Shown here piece after piece: positions 41,048 through 50,424 of a stretch of 64,000 nucleotides of DNA. The notes under the pieces are model-generated. The model saw only the letters and a program-made list of their open reading frames with translations, was not told the DNA's origin and did not search any database. Every line of letters begins with the position of its first letter. The first letter of the stretch is position 1. The stretch is from assembly GCF_905397275.1 (NCBI RefSeq), contig NZ_CAJPUY010000001.1, forward strand, positions 124,001 to 188,000, read 5' to 3'. A program made the position numbers and the translations under genes. The DNA is from Cupriavidus yeoncheonensis (lineage in GTDB: Bacteria; Pseudomonadota; Gammaproteobacteria; Burkholderiales; Burkholderiaceae).

Positions 41048-42145
41048 ATGAACGTCAGCGAGTACTACGAGAAGGAACTGAAGGAACGCGGCTACCATTC
41101 CGACGAGGCGCAACTGCGCGCCGTGGCTCGCCTGCAGCAATGCTACGACGAGTGGGTGGCCTACAAGAGCCGCCGCAGCAATGCCATCCGCAAGCTGCTG
41201 GTGCACCCGGAGGTGCCCAAGGGCGTGTACTTGTGGGGCGGGGTGGGGCGCGGGAAGTCCTTCCTGATGGACAGCTTCTATACGTGCGTCCCGGTGGTGC
41301 GCAAGACGCGCCTGCACTTCCACGAGTTCATGCGCGAAGTGCATCGCCAGCTGGAAGAACTGCGCGGACGCCCCGATCCACTGGATGAACTGGCCAAGCG
41401 GATTGCCCGGCGCTACCGCCTGATCTGCTTCGATGAGTTCCACGTCAATGACGTCGCTGACGCCATGATGCTGCACCGGCTGCTGCAACAGCTGTTCGAG
41501 AACGGCGTGCAGTTTGTGATGACGTCCAACTACCGGCCCGACCTGCTTTACCCGGACGGCTTGCACCGCGACCGTGTGCTGCCCGCGATCGCGTTGCTCC
41601 AGCAGAAGCTCGACGTGCTCAATGTCGATGCCGGGATCGACTATCGCAAGCGCGCGCTGGAACAGGTGGAGGCGTACCACACGCCGCTCGACGCCAAGGC
41701 CAATTCGGCGCTCCGCGATGCCTTTACCACCATCGCCGGCGTAGCGGACGAGTCGCCGCTCCTGCATATCGAGCACCGCGAACTGCGCGCACTTCGCAAG
41801 GCCAATGGCGTGGTCTGGTTCGACTTTGCCACGTTGTGCGGCGGCCCGCGCTCGCAGAATGACTACCTGGAGCTGGCCTCCCAGTTTCATACGGTGATCT
41901 TGTCCGATGTTCCTCGCATGACGCCGAGAATGTCGTCGGAAGCGCGCCGTTTCACGTGGCTGATCGATGTGTTCTACGACCACAAGGTCAAGCTGCTGAT
42001 GTCGGCCGAAGTCCCGGCGGATGAGCTTTACGTCGAGGGCCAGATGGCCAATGAATTCCACCGCACGGTGTCGCGCATCATCGAGATGCAGTCCCGGGAG
42101 TACCTGGAAGCCGAGCGCCGGACCGCGGACACCTCGCTTACCTGA
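41048..42145 (+). CDS. zapE: Cell division protein ZapE (AFG1-like ATPase)
   Basis: The 365-residue P-loop ATPase belongs to the AFG1/ZapE family. Walker A GGVGRGKS is at 64-71 and Walker B RLICFDEF near 123. E. coli ZapE binds FtsZ and is needed for division under low oxygen; the mitochondrial relative handles respiratory-chain protein quality. Its position between the odh operon and the low-oxygen oxidase locus is notable, but it is separated from both by its own intergenic regions. The ATG at 41048 fits the conserved start MNVSEYYEKEL. Confidence 0.92.
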   Translation: MNVSEYYEKELKERGYHSDEAQLRAVARLQQCYDEWVAYKSRRSNAIRKLLVHPEVPKGVYLWGGVGRGKSFLMDSFYTCVPVVRKTRLHFHEFMREVHRQLEELRGRPDPLDELAKRIARRYRLICFDEFHVNDVADAMMLHRLLQQLFENGVQFVMTSNYRPDLLYPDGLHRDRVLPAIALLQQKLDVLNVDAGIDYRKRALEQVEAYHTPLDAKANSALRDAFTTIAGVADESPLLHIEHRELRALRKANGVVWFDFATLCGGPRSQNDYLELASQFHTVILSDVPRMTPRMSSEARRFTWLIDVFYDHKVKLLMSAEVPADELYVEGQMANEFHRTVSRIIEMQSREYLEAERRTADTSLT

Positions 42146-42184
42146 GCGCTGCGTGCCCGTTTTGGGAAACCGGCCCGGCCGCTA

Positions 42185-42198
42185 TTGACCTATATCAA
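42185..42198. promoter_or_regulatory. FNR box of the ccoI promoter
   Basis: TTGAC-N4-ATCAA matches the FNR dyad with one deviation. A TATACC -10 element (42219-42224) puts the start near 42232, so the box centre lies at about -41, the class II activator position. The fnr gene is in this window. Confidence 0.85.
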
Positions 42199-42249
42199 GG
42201 CCGATATGGGGATCGCCATATACCCTCCAACGGGTAAAAAAAGATCTCC

Positions 42250-44814
42250 ATGCCCGCCCCCCACGCCAGCCTTCTTGCCGACGCCCCGTCGTCCGCATTC
42301 CAGCCAGCTCCCGCCAGTCGCACAGCGCCTGTGATGGCGCAGCATGCCGCGCAGCCGGCATGTTTCCATTGCGGCCAACCCGTGACTGACGGCCAGGAAC
42401 TGTCCGAGGAGATGGACGGCCATCGGCGCGCCTTCTGCTGTGGTGGTTGCCAGACGCTGGCACGCACGTTGCACTCGGCTGGCTTTGCCCACCTCTACGG
42501 TGACGAGGCGCGCTTTGCCAGGCCTATCGACGACGCCGAAAGGCGGGAATCGGAGCCCGTATGGGCGGCCTACGATACCCCGGAGTTGCGCAGCCAGTTC
42601 GTGCGGCCGCTCGACGGCGGTCGTGCCGAGATCACGCTGGCGCCTGAGAATATCCGCTGCGCGGCGTGTGCCTGGCTGATCGAGCAGCACCTGGGCCGCC
42701 TGCCTGGCGTGGATTCCACGATCGCGAATGTGGCGACGCGCCGCGTCGTGGTGCGCTGGCGCGAGGCGGACCAGACGGTTTCCGGCCTGCTCGCCGCGCT
42801 TGCCGATATCGGTTACGTGGCCTGGCCATTCGAAGTCTCCCGCAGCGACCAGGCCGACCGCCGCGCCCGGCGCAGCCTGCTGATGCGCATGGCCGTGGCC
42901 ATGCTCGGCATGATGCAGGTGATGATGTACGCGTGGCCCATCTACACCCATGAGGCCACCATCGACCCCGGTCAGTTGCAGTTGATGCGCTGGGCCAGCC
43001 TGGCCCTGACGCTGCCGGTGGTCTTCTATTCCGCGTCGCCGATTTTCTCCGGTGCCTGGCGCAGCCTGCGCCAGCGGCACATGGGCATGGATGTGCCGGT
43101 GGCGCTCGGCGTCGCCGCAGGGTTTATCGCCAGCACGGTGGCGACGGTCCGCGGAGTCGGGGAGGTGTACTTCGACTCGGTGACGATGTTCGTCGCCTTC
43201 CTGCTGGCTGCCCGCTATCTCGAGCTGCGTGTGCGGCAAGCCTCGCGCAGCGGCGCGGAAATGCTGGCGCGGCAGTTGCCGGCTACATGTGAGCGGCTTG
43301 GCGCGGACGATTTGGCCACGGAACGCGTACCGGTCGCGCGTCTGCGGCAGGGAGACCGTATCCGCGTCAGGGCGGGCGAGATCATCCCGGCGGATGGCAC
43401 CATCGTTGCAGGTGCCAGCGAACTCGATGAATCCATGCTGACCGGTGAAAGCCGGCCCGTACACCGCAGCGTGGGGCATGCGGCGCTGGCCGGCTGCTAC
43501 AACACTTCCAGCCCGCTTGAAATCGCCGTGGACCGCGTGGGCGCGGGCACGCGCCTGGCCGAAATCGTCGCGGTGCTGGACCGCGCACTGGCGGAAAAGC
43601 CGCGGCTGGCGGCACTGGCTGACCGCGTTGCGGGATGGTTTGTCGCGACGCTGCTGGCGCTGGCGGCATTGACTGGCACGGTGTGGGCGCTCTGGATCGA
43701 TCCGTCACGGGCCCTGCTGGTCACAGTCGCGGTACTTGTCGTCAGCTGCCCGTGCGCGCTCTCGCTTGCCACGCCGGCGGCGTTGGCCGCGGCGGGCGCG
43801 GCGCTGTCGCGGCGCGGCCTGCTGCTGACGCGGTCGCATGCGCTGGAGACGCTCGCGCGCGTGACCGATGTCGTGTTGGACAAGACCGGCACCCTGACCG
43901 AAGGCTGTTTTGTCCTGACCGGACAGCAGACGCTCGGCGTCATGCCAGCCGGCCAATGCCTGGCACTGGCGGCGGCCCTGGAAGCGGGTAGCGAACATCC
44001 GATCGGAAGGGCGCTGGTCGGCGCGGCCGCGGAGGCGGGTGTCGTTGGAGGCGGCCAGCCGGTGGCCGCCGTGGTCAATGTGCCGGGGCGGGGCGTACGG
44101 GCCGAAATTGGGGGCAAGCGATTCCGCCTGGGGCGTGCCGCCTTTGTGGCCGAGATCGGCAAGTCATGTGTCAAGGCGTCGGCACGGGACGCGGACGCCG
44201 CTCGAATTCCTGGCGCCACGCAAGTCTGGCTCGGTTCGGAAGACGGCGTGCTGGCCGTGTTCGAACTGTCCGACCAGGCCCGTGAATCGACGCCGCAGCT
44301 GCTTGAAGCGCTGCGCCGGCATGGTGCGCGTTGCCATTTGGTCAGCGGCGACAGCGTCGAGACCGTGCAGTGGTGGGCTTCGCACTTTGGCATGGAGCGC
44401 GCCCGCGGCGCCGTATCCCCCGAAGGCAAGCGCGAATATGTCGCGCAGCTCCAGCGTGAAGGCGCCGTGGTGCTGGCCGTGGGGGATGGCATCAACGACG
44501 CGCCGGTGCTGGCGCAGGCGCAGGTATCCGTTGCCATCGGCAGCGGCGCCCCGCTTGCGCAAGCGGGGGCCGACGCTGTCCTGACGCACGGAAATGTAGC
44601 GGAGATCGCCCAGGCAATCGCGCTGGCGCGGCAGACCCGCCGCGTGGTGCGGCAGAACCTTGGCTGGGCCTTCTTCTACAACGTGGTTGCCATCCCGCTG
44701 GCAGCCACGGGCTTTGTCACGGCATGGATGGCCGGCATCGGCATGTCGGTGTCCTCGCTGCTGGTGGTGGCGAACGCCTGGCGCTTGCTGCGTGCAGGCA
44801 GAAACGGAGTCTAG
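42250..44814 (+). CDS. ccoI: Copper-transporting P-type ATPase CcoI/FixI
   Basis: CcoI exports copper across the inner membrane for assembly of the cbb3 oxidase. The 854 residues have an N-terminal cysteine-rich segment (C38-x2-C41 and FCCGGC near 63), a heavy-metal-binding domain with C137-x2-C140, eight predicted membrane spans, the ion-path CPC motif at 500-502, phosphorylated Asp544 in DKTGTLTEG, and GDGINDAP in the hinge. Its place before ccoS and ccoN and its FNR box separate it from general copper-resistance pumps. Confidence 0.95.
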   Translation: MPAPHASLLADAPSSAFQPAPASRTAPVMAQHAAQPACFHCGQPVTDGQELSEEMDGHRRAFCCGGCQTLARTLHSAGFAHLYGDEARFARPIDDAERRESEPVWAAYDTPELRSQFVRPLDGGRAEITLAPENIRCAACAWLIEQHLGRLPGVDSTIANVATRRVVVRWREADQTVSGLLAALADIGYVAWPFEVSRSDQADRRARRSLLMRMAVAMLGMMQVMMYAWPIYTHEATIDPGQLQLMRWASLALTLPVVFYSASPIFSGAWRSLRQRHMGMDVPVALGVAAGFIASTVATVRGVGEVYFDSVTMFVAFLLAARYLELRVRQASRSGAEMLARQLPATCERLGADDLATERVPVARLRQGDRIRVRAGEIIPADGTIVAGASELDESMLTGESRPVHRSVGHAALAGCYNTSSPLEIAVDRVGAGTRLAEIVAVLDRALAEKPRLAALADRVAGWFVATLLALAALTGTVWALWIDPSRALLVTVAVLVVSCPCALSLATPAALAAAGAALSRRGLLLTRSHALETLARVTDVVLDKTGTLTEGCFVLTGQQTLGVMPAGQCLALAAALEAGSEHPIGRALVGAAAEAGVVGGGQPVAAVVNVPGRGVRAEIGGKRFRLGRAAFVAEIGKSCVKASARDADAARIPGATQVWLGSEDGVLAVFELSDQARESTPQLLEALRRHGARCHLVSGDSVETVQWWASHFGMERARGAVSPEGKREYVAQLQREGAVVLAVGDGINDAPVLAQAQVSVAIGSGAPLAQAGADAVLTHGNVAEIAQAIALARQTRRVVRQNLGWAFFYNVVAIPLAATGFVTAWMAGIGMSVSSLLVVANAWRLLRAGRNGV

Positions 44815-44816
44815 GA

Positions 44817-44963
44817 ATGGAAACGCTGTACCTGCTGGTGCCCATGAGCCTGGTACTTGTCGTCGTCATCGCCGGTGCCCTCTGGTGGGCGCTGCATGCC
44901 GGGCAGTACGACGATCTCGACCGACCAGGAGAGGCCATCCTGCTGGACAACGACAAGCCCTGA
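44817..44963 (+). CDS. ccoS: cbb3 oxidase maturation protein CcoS
   Basis: The 48-residue protein has one membrane span (about residues 5-26, LLVPMSLVLVVVIAGALWWA) followed by the conserved GQYDDLDRPGEAILLD. CcoS is required to load haem and copper into the oxidase. It begins 2 bases after the ccoI stop. An ATG-less longer frame upstream lies inside ccoI and was not used. Confidence 0.93.
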   Translation: METLYLLVPMSLVLVVVIAGALWWALHAGQYDDLDRPGEAILLDNDKP

Positions 44964-45017
44964 AAGGTCGTCCTCGACTTGTGATGCGAAGATCAGTTCA
45001 TAGGGCTTTTGTGCAAC

Positions 45018-45031
45018 TTGATAAAGATCAA
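45018..45031. promoter_or_regulatory. FNR box of the ccoN promoter
   Basis: TTGAT-AAAG-ATCAA is a perfect FNR dyad. A CATAAA -10 element at 45052-45057 sets the start near 45065, again a class II distance of about -41 from the box centre. Confidence 0.9.
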
Positions 45032-45100
45032 CGCACCAAGCGCGCTGGTTTCATAAAGTCACAACGTCAATCGGTTTATCTTTTTTCTGTGGGGGTCTGA

Positions 45101-46549
45101 ATGGATGTCTCAGCCGCGTCTTCACGCGTCGACACCTTCAATTACGGCGTCGTAAGGCAGTTCGCTGTCATGACGGTAGTCTGGGGGATCGTCGGCATGG
45201 CCGTCGGCGTGCTACTGGCAGCACAGCTGATCTGGCCTGAACTCAACTTCAACACACCGTGGCTGTCGTTCGGCCGCTTGCGTCCGCTGCATACCAATGC
45301 GGTGATCTTTGCGTTCGGCGGCAGTGCGCTGTTCGCAACCTCGTACTACGTGGTCCAGCGCACCTGCCAGGCCCGCCTGTTCTGCGGCCCGCTCGCAGCC
45401 TTTACGTTCTGGGGCTGGCAACTGGTGATTGTCGCGGCTGCCATCACGCTGCCACTTGGCATCACCAGTTCGAAGGAATACGCCGAACTGGAATGGCCGA
45501 TCGACCTGTTGATCACCGCCGTCTGGGTGGCCTATGCGGTGGTCTTCTTCGGCACGATCGTCAAACGCAAGACCCGGCACATCTATGTTGCCAACTGGTT
45601 CTTCGGCGCGTACATCCTGACCATCGCCATCCTGCACATCGTCAACAACATTGAAATGCCGGTGTCGATGTGGAAGTCCTATTCCGCCTATGCCGGCGTG
45701 CAGGACGCCATGATCCAGTGGTGGTACGGCCATAACGCCGTGGGCTTCTTCCTGACCACCAGCTTCCTGGGCATGATGTATTACTTCATCCCCAAGCAGG
45801 CGGAACGGCCCATCTATTCGTATCGCCTGTCGATCGTCCACTTCTGGGCGCTGAACTTCACGTACATGTGGGCGGGCCCGCACCACCTGCAGTACACAGC
45901 GCTGCCTGACTGGGCGCAGTCGCTGGGCATGGTGTTCTCGCTGATCCTGCTGGCGCCGTCCTGGGGCGGCATGATCAACGGCATCATGACGCTGTCTGGC
46001 GCCTGGCACAAGCTGCGCACCGACCCGATCCTGAAGTTCCTGGTGGTGGCACTGTCGTTCTACGGCATGGCCACATTCGAAGGCTCGATGATGTCGATCA
46101 AGACCGTCAACGCGCTCTCGCACTACACGGACTGGACCATCGGCCACGTGCACTCGGGTGCCCTTGGCTGGGTGGCGATGATTTCCATCGGCTCGCTTTA
46201 TTACCTGATTCCGCGCCTGTTCGGCGAGAAGCAGATGTACAGCGTGCGGCTGATCGAGTGGCATTTCTGGATCGCCACCATCGGCGTGGTGCTCTATATC
46301 GCCTCGATGTGGATCGCCGGTGTGATGGAAGGGCTGATGTGGCGCGCTACGCAGCCGGACGGCACGCTGACCTACGCCTTCGTTGAAGCGGTCAAGGCCA
46401 AGTATCCGTTCTACCTGATCCGTCTGCTTGGCGGCATCTGCTTCCTGTCCGGCATGCTGCTGATGGCCTACAACGTCGCGAAGACCATCATCGGCAAGCG
46501 CGCGGTGGATGCACCGATCCCGGCCAGCATTCCTGCCTCCGCCCATTGA
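45101..46549 (+). CDS. ccoN: Cytochrome c oxidase cbb3-type, subunit I
   Basis: CcoN is the catalytic membrane subunit with haem b and the haem b3-copper centre, giving high-affinity oxygen respiration. The 482 residues have about twelve spans and conserved histidine segments: [15 protein letters not shown] near 62, [12 protein letters not shown] near 207, [16 protein letters not shown] near 253 and [16 protein letters not shown] near 350. A GGGGG site precedes the ATG. Confidence 0.97.
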   Translation: MDVSAASSRVDTFNYGVVRQFAVMTVVWGIVGMAVGVLLAAQLIWPELNFNTPWLSFGRLRPLHTNAVIFAFGGSALFATSYYVVQRTCQARLFCGPLAAFTFWGWQLVIVAAAITLPLGITSSKEYAELEWPIDLLITAVWVAYAVVFFGTIVKRKTRHIYVANWFFGAYILTIAILHIVNNIEMPVSMWKSYSAYAGVQDAMIQWWYGHNAVGFFLTTSFLGMMYYFIPKQAERPIYSYRLSIVHFWALNFTYMWAGPHHLQYTALPDWAQSLGMVFSLILLAPSWGGMINGIMTLSGAWHKLRTDPILKFLVVALSFYGMATFEGSMMSIKTVNALSHYTDWTIGHVHSGALGWVAMISIGSLYYLIPRLFGEKQMYSVRLIEWHFWIATIGVVLYIASMWIAGVMEGLMWRATQPDGTLTYAFVEAVKAKYPFYLIRLLGGICFLSGMLLMAYNVAKTIIGKRAVDAPIPASIPASAH

Positions 46550-46567
46550 TCCATCAGGATAGAAACG

Positions 46568-47230
46568 ATGTCCGAAAAACAAAGCTTCTTTTCCCACGAA
46601 ACGCTGGAGAAGAACATCGGCTGGCTGATCATCTGCACGATCCTGGTGGTCAGCATTGCCGGCCTGGTGCAGATCGTGCCGTTGTTCTTCCAGCATTCCA
46701 CCACCAAGCCCGATGTAGGGATCAAGCCGTATTCGCCGCTCCGGCTGATGGGCCGCGATATCTACATCCGCGAAGGCTGTGTCGGTTGCCATTCGCAGCA
46801 GGTCCGTACGCTTCAGGCCGAGACCGAACGCTATGGCCATTTCTCGACAGCGGGTGAATCGGTCTACGACCATCCGTTCCTGTGGGGCTCCAAGCGTACC
46901 GGGCCCGACCTGGCGCGCGTTGGCGGCCGCTACTCCGACGACTGGCAACGCATTCACCTGCGCAATCCGCGCGATGTCGTGCCGGAATCGGTGATGCCGT
47001 CGTATCCATGGCTCGAAAAGGCCCAACTGCCGACCAACGACGTCCAGGCCCGCATGCGCGCGCTGGTGCGACTGGGCGTGCCATACACCGAGGCGGAGAT
47101 CGCCAAGGCGCCTGAAGAACTCAAGGGCAAGAGCGAAGAGGACGCGCTGGTCGCCTACCTGCAGGAGCTCGGCACCAACCGTCGCAATGTGCGTGTGGAC
47201 GCGGCCGCAGCCGCGCCTGCGAAGGAGTAA
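46568..47230 (+). CDS. ccoO: Cytochrome c oxidase cbb3-type, monohaem subunit II
   Basis: CcoO is a membrane-anchored c-type cytochrome that passes electrons to CcoN. The 220 residues have one N-terminal span (about 18-38) and a haem motif C71-x2-C74-H75 ([10 protein letters not shown]), with the axial Met in the SVMPSYPWL segment. Confidence 0.97.
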   Translation: MSEKQSFFSHETLEKNIGWLIICTILVVSIAGLVQIVPLFFQHSTTKPDVGIKPYSPLRLMGRDIYIREGCVGCHSQQVRTLQAETERYGHFSTAGESVYDHPFLWGSKRTGPDLARVGGRYSDDWQRIHLRNPRDVVPESVMPSYPWLEKAQLPTNDVQARMRALVRLGVPYTEAEIAKAPEELKGKSEEDALVAYLQELGTNRRNVRVDAAAAAPAKE

Positions 47231-47233
47231 GTC

Positions 47234-47398
47234 ATGGCGATGCTGACTGCCTTTGCCACGGTCGTGTCGATGGTCGTATTCCTCGGGATCTGCTGGTGGG
47301 CCTGGTCGAATGGCCGGCAGGCCGCCAACCAGGAGTCCGCCATGCTGCCGTTCGCACTGCCTGACGAGACCCACACAACATCGAGCCGGAATACCTAG
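47234..47398 (+). CDS. ccoQ: cbb3-type oxidase subunit CcoQ/FixQ
   Basis: This 54-residue protein has a single membrane span (about residues 5-22, FATVVSMVVFLGICWWAW) followed by SNGRQAANQESAMLPF, the usual FixQ pattern. CcoQ stabilises the assembled oxidase. It starts 3 bases after the ccoO stop and ends 2 bases before ccoP, in the standard ccoNOQP order. Confidence 0.93.
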   Translation: MAMLTAFATVVSMVVFLGICWWAWSNGRQAANQESAMLPFALPDETHTTSSRNT

Positions 47399-47400
47399 TC

Positions 47401-48315
47401 ATGAGCGATTTCTTTTCCGATTTCTGGAGCTACTACATCGCTGCCATCGCGCTCGTCGGCATCGTCTGGTGCGTGTGGCTGCTGTTTTCCCAACGCAAGG
47501 TCACGAAGGTCGCCAACGCCAGCGATGACACCGGCCATGTCTGGGACGGGGATCTGCGCGAGCTGAACAACCCGCTGCCACGCTGGTGGATGTGGATGTT
47601 CCTGCTGGCCTGCATCTTTGGCCTGGCTTACCTGGTCCTCTACCCGGGGCTGGGTTCCTATGCCGGTGTGCTGAAGTTCTCCACGCAAGGGGAGCTGGCC
47701 GCGCATCAGCAGGCGCAGGAGAAGCTGCAGCACGATATCTACGCCAAGTACCTGAGCATGGATATCAAGCAGGTGGCGGCAGACCCGCAGGCCCGCGAGA
47801 TCGGCCAGCGCCTGTTCCTGAACTACTGCGCGCAATGCCATGGCTCGGACGCACGCGGCAGCCGCGGCTTTCCCAACCTGACGGACCATGACTGGCTCTA
47901 TGGCGGAGAACCCGAGACGATCCAGCAGACCATCACCAAGGGCCGCAATGGCGTGATGCCGCCGTTTGCCTCGACCATCGACGGCAAGCTTGCAGCGGAT
48001 GTGGCCCAGTATGTGCGGTCACTGTCGGGCCTGTCGTCTGACCCGATCCGTGCATCGCGCGGCGAGAGCACGTTCAAGTCCACCTGTGCGGCATGCCATG
48101 GTGCGACCGGCAAGGGCAACCAGGCGCTCGGCGCGCCGAACCTGTCCGACAACGTGTGGCTGTACGGCAGTTCGGAGGGCAGCATTGTCGAAGCCATCCT
48201 GAAGGGCCACAACAACCACATGCCGGCGCACGAAGAGATCCTGACTCCGGAGCGCATCCGCATGCTGACCGGCTACGTCTGGGGGCTTTCCAATACCGGA
48301 GGCTCCGGGCAATGA
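47401..48315 (+). CDS. ccoP: Cytochrome c oxidase cbb3-type, dihaem subunit III
   Basis: CcoP takes electrons from soluble cytochromes. The 304 residues have two N-terminal spans (about 8-28 and 60-80) and two haem c motifs, C143-x2-C146-H147 (CAQCH) and C229-x2-C232-H233 (CAACH). Its stop overlaps the start of an 18-codon frame that leads into ccoG. Confidence 0.97.
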   Translation: MSDFFSDFWSYYIAAIALVGIVWCVWLLFSQRKVTKVANASDDTGHVWDGDLRELNNPLPRWWMWMFLLACIFGLAYLVLYPGLGSYAGVLKFSTQGELAAHQQAQEKLQHDIYAKYLSMDIKQVAADPQAREIGQRLFLNYCAQCHGSDARGSRGFPNLTDHDWLYGGEPETIQQTITKGRNGVMPPFASTIDGKLAADVAQYVRSLSGLSSDPIRASRGESTFKSTCAACHGATGKGNQALGAPNLSDNVWLYGSSEGSIVEAILKGHNNHMPAHEEILTPERIRMLTGYVWGLSNTGGSGQ

Positions 48316-48368
48316 CCACCGACTCAGGACCGGGGTGCGCTATGGCGCTTGAAGGAGCGCACCCATGA
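48312..48368 (+). CDS. Possible 18-codon coupling minicistron between ccoP and ccoG
   Basis: An ATG at 48312 overlaps the ccoP stop (ATGA), and the frame's own TGA (48366-48368) overlaps the ccoG ATG in the same way. It encodes MTTDSGPGCAMALEGAHP, which resembles no known peptide. The ccoG ribosome-binding site GAAGGAG lies inside it. Its value is likely in carrying ribosomes from ccoP to ccoG, and it may simply be chance. Confidence 0.25.
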   Translation: MTTDSGPGCAMALEGAHP

Positions 48369-49837
48369 ACGCACCCGGGACAGAATCACTGGCCCGCTCG
48401 GCCGGCCCGCAAGGGCCGGCGTCGTCGCCTGTCGAAACCTCCGACGAAACGCTCTACGAGGTTCGACGCAAGATATACCCGCGCTCGGTGACGGGCGCGT
48501 TCTCAAGTTGGCGGGTCTGGATGGTGCTCCTGACCCAGTTCATCTACTACGGCACGCCCTGGCTGCAATGGAATGGCAGGCAGGCCGTGCTGTTCGACCT
48601 TGGCGCGCGCAAGTTCTATATCTTCGGACTGGTGCTCTGGCCGCAGGATGTCATCTATCTCGCGGTTCTGCTGGTGATCTCCGCGCTGGCGCTGTTTCTG
48701 TTCACGGCTATTGCCGGGCGGCTCTTCTGCGGCTACGCGTGTCCGCAGACGGTCTACACCGAAATATTCATGTGGATCGAGCGGCATGTCGAAGGCGACC
48801 GCTTCGCGCGGATCCGCCTGGACGGCGATCCATGGAGCCTACGAAAGTTCCGCCTGAAGGCCACCAAGCACTCGCTGTGGGTATTGGTCGCGCTGTGGAC
48901 GGGCTTCACATTCATTGGATACTTCGCGCCGATCCGTGAGCTTGGCGGCCAGGTGCTGAGCTTCTCGCTGGGGCCGTGGCAGGCGTTCTGGATGCTCTTC
49001 TACGCCTTCGCGACATGGGGCAATGCAGGGTTCATGCGCGAGCAGGTCTGCAAGTACATGTGCCCGTATGCGCGGTTCCAGAGCGTGATGGTCGATCGCG
49101 ACACCTATGTAGTGACCTATGACATCGGGCGCGGCGAGCCGCGCGGCAGCCGGTCGCGCAAGGTGGATCATCATCAGGCCGGGCTTGGCGACTGCGTCAA
49201 CTGCAGCATCTGCGTGCAGGTGTGTCCGACCGGCATTGATATCCGTGAAGGGCTGCAGTACGAGTGCATCGGTTGCGGCGCCTGCATCGATGCCTGCAAC
49301 CAGGTCATGGACAAGATGGACTACCCGCGCGGGCTGATCCGCTACACGTCCGAGAACGCCATGCGCAAGGCGCTGTCGGCCGCGGTGGCGCGCAAGCGGC
49401 TGGTGCGCCCACGGACCATCATCTACTCGGTCATCTGGCTGGTGTTGGTTGCGGGTTTTGTGGCTTCACTAGCGCTGCGCACGCCGTTGAAGGTGGATAT
49501 CATCCGCGACCGTGGGGCGCTTGGGCGCGAGGTGGATGGGCGCTGGATCGAGAACGTCTATCGACTGCAACTCATCAACACCACCGAGGCGCCCATGCGC
49601 ATCAGCGTGCGGGCCGAAAGCGACGAACTGAAGAATCTGACGGTCGAGTACGATCCGGACGCGAAGGCCCTGGCGCCGACGTCGAACAAGCTGGTGCCGA
49701 TCCGGATTCGCGTGCCGATCGACGATGCCGCGCAAGGTACCCACAAGATCAGTGTGACTGTGACCAGCGAAGGTACGGGGCAAGGTAGTGCGCAAATCAG
49801 GCAATCTACCAGTTTCATCGTGCCGCGCAATTTGTGA
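48365..49837 (+). CDS. ccoG: cbb3 oxidase assembly protein CcoG (RdxA/FixG)
   Basis: CcoG is a membrane iron-sulfur protein that reduces copper for cbb3 assembly. The 490 residues have about five spans, a CGYACPQTVYTEIF cysteine motif near residue 122, and two 4Fe-4S clusters: C277-x2-C280-x2-C283-x3-C287 and C301-x2-C304-x2-C307-x3-C311. The C-terminal 120 residues form an immunoglobulin-like periplasmic domain. GAAGGAG precedes the ATG. Confidence 0.95.
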   Translation: MNAPGTESLARSAGPQGPASSPVETSDETLYEVRRKIYPRSVTGAFSSWRVWMVLLTQFIYYGTPWLQWNGRQAVLFDLGARKFYIFGLVLWPQDVIYLAVLLVISALALFLFTAIAGRLFCGYACPQTVYTEIFMWIERHVEGDRFARIRLDGDPWSLRKFRLKATKHSLWVLVALWTGFTFIGYFAPIRELGGQVLSFSLGPWQAFWMLFYAFATWGNAGFMREQVCKYMCPYARFQSVMVDRDTYVVTYDIGRGEPRGSRSRKVDHHQAGLGDCVNCSICVQVCPTGIDIREGLQYECIGCGACIDACNQVMDKMDYPRGLIRYTSENAMRKALSAAVARKRLVRPRTIIYSVIWLVLVAGFVASLALRTPLKVDIIRDRGALGREVDGRWIENVYRLQLINTTEAPMRISVRAESDELKNLTVEYDPDAKALAPTSNKLVPIRIRVPIDDAAQGTHKISVTVTSEGTGQGSAQIRQSTSFIVPRNL

Positions 49838-49920
49838 TGCTAAGGGCGGTGCAGTGCATCGGCGCTGCGCCGTACCAACCGCGAGCGACTCGACGAGGCG
49901 CCGACGAAGGGGGCAAGACG

Positions 49921-50136
49921 ATGCAAGAAAGCAATCCGTGGTGGAAGGAGCCGTGGCCGTGGCTGCTGATGAGCGGCCCGTTGCTGGCCATGGTGGCTTG
50001 CGGCGTAACCATCTGGCTGGCTTCCACCCATCCTGACCGGCCGGTGGTCGAAGGCGTGGCCAGGCATGGCTTGGTTGTTGAGAAGGCGGAAGGGGCTCCG
50101 GGCAGCGCCAAGGCACCGCAAGCGAGGCAGCCATGA
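49921..50136 (+). CDS. Short FixH/CcoH-like membrane protein
   Basis: The 71-residue protein begins with the FixH-type start WWKEPWPWLLMSGPLL and one membrane span (about residues 9-33), then only 38 further residues. Typical FixH/CcoH proteins have about 150-170 residues with a periplasmic beta domain, which is missing here. The position after ccoG is that of fixH. A GGGGGC site lies upstream. It is either a natural short form or a remnant that kept the anchor. Confidence 0.65.
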   Translation: MQESNPWWKEPWPWLLMSGPLLAMVACGVTIWLASTHPDRPVVEGVARHGLVVEKAEGAPGSAKAPQARQP

Positions 50137-50378
50137 GGCTGCGCTGGCTGATGTGGGTGCTGTGGCCGGCGTTCCTGATGGCCGGAGTTGCCACGGCAAC
50201 GGTGTTTTCCGTGGTGGACCCGGGAGACCTGAATTTCTTCGGGCAGCCGATCGAGGCCTCGCGCGAGGCAGTCTATACGATCGGGTTCTTGCTGGCGTGG
50301 GTATTCTGCGCGCTGTCCAGCGGCCTGACGCTGTACACCATGCCGACGAAGCTCAGCGAAACGGACGAACTGGAGTGA
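50133..50378 (+). CDS. Small two-span membrane protein of the cco locus
   Basis: The 81-residue protein has two hydrophobic helices (about 5-25 and 48-68). Its ATG overlaps the stop of the FixH-like gene (ATGA), so the two are translated together. I do not recognise a named family; its place suggests a role in assembling or regulating the cbb3 oxidase. Confidence 0.75.
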   Translation: MRLRWLMWVLWPAFLMAGVATATVFSVVDPGDLNFFGQPIEASREAVYTIGFLLAWVFCALSSGLTLYTMPTKLSETDELE

Positions 50379-50389
50379 AAAGGCCGCAG

Positions 50390-50418
50390 CTGACCGCCTT
50401 GCCTGGCAAGGCGGTCAG
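50390..50418. terminator. Terminator-like hairpin between the cco cluster and fnr
   Basis: A perfect 13-bp stem (50390-50402 with 50406-50418) closes on CTG. On the minus strand CTGCGGCCTTTTC follows, a modest T run, so it may mainly end the fnr transcript while also stopping the cco message. Confidence 0.6.
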
Positions 50419-50424
50419 ACGGCT

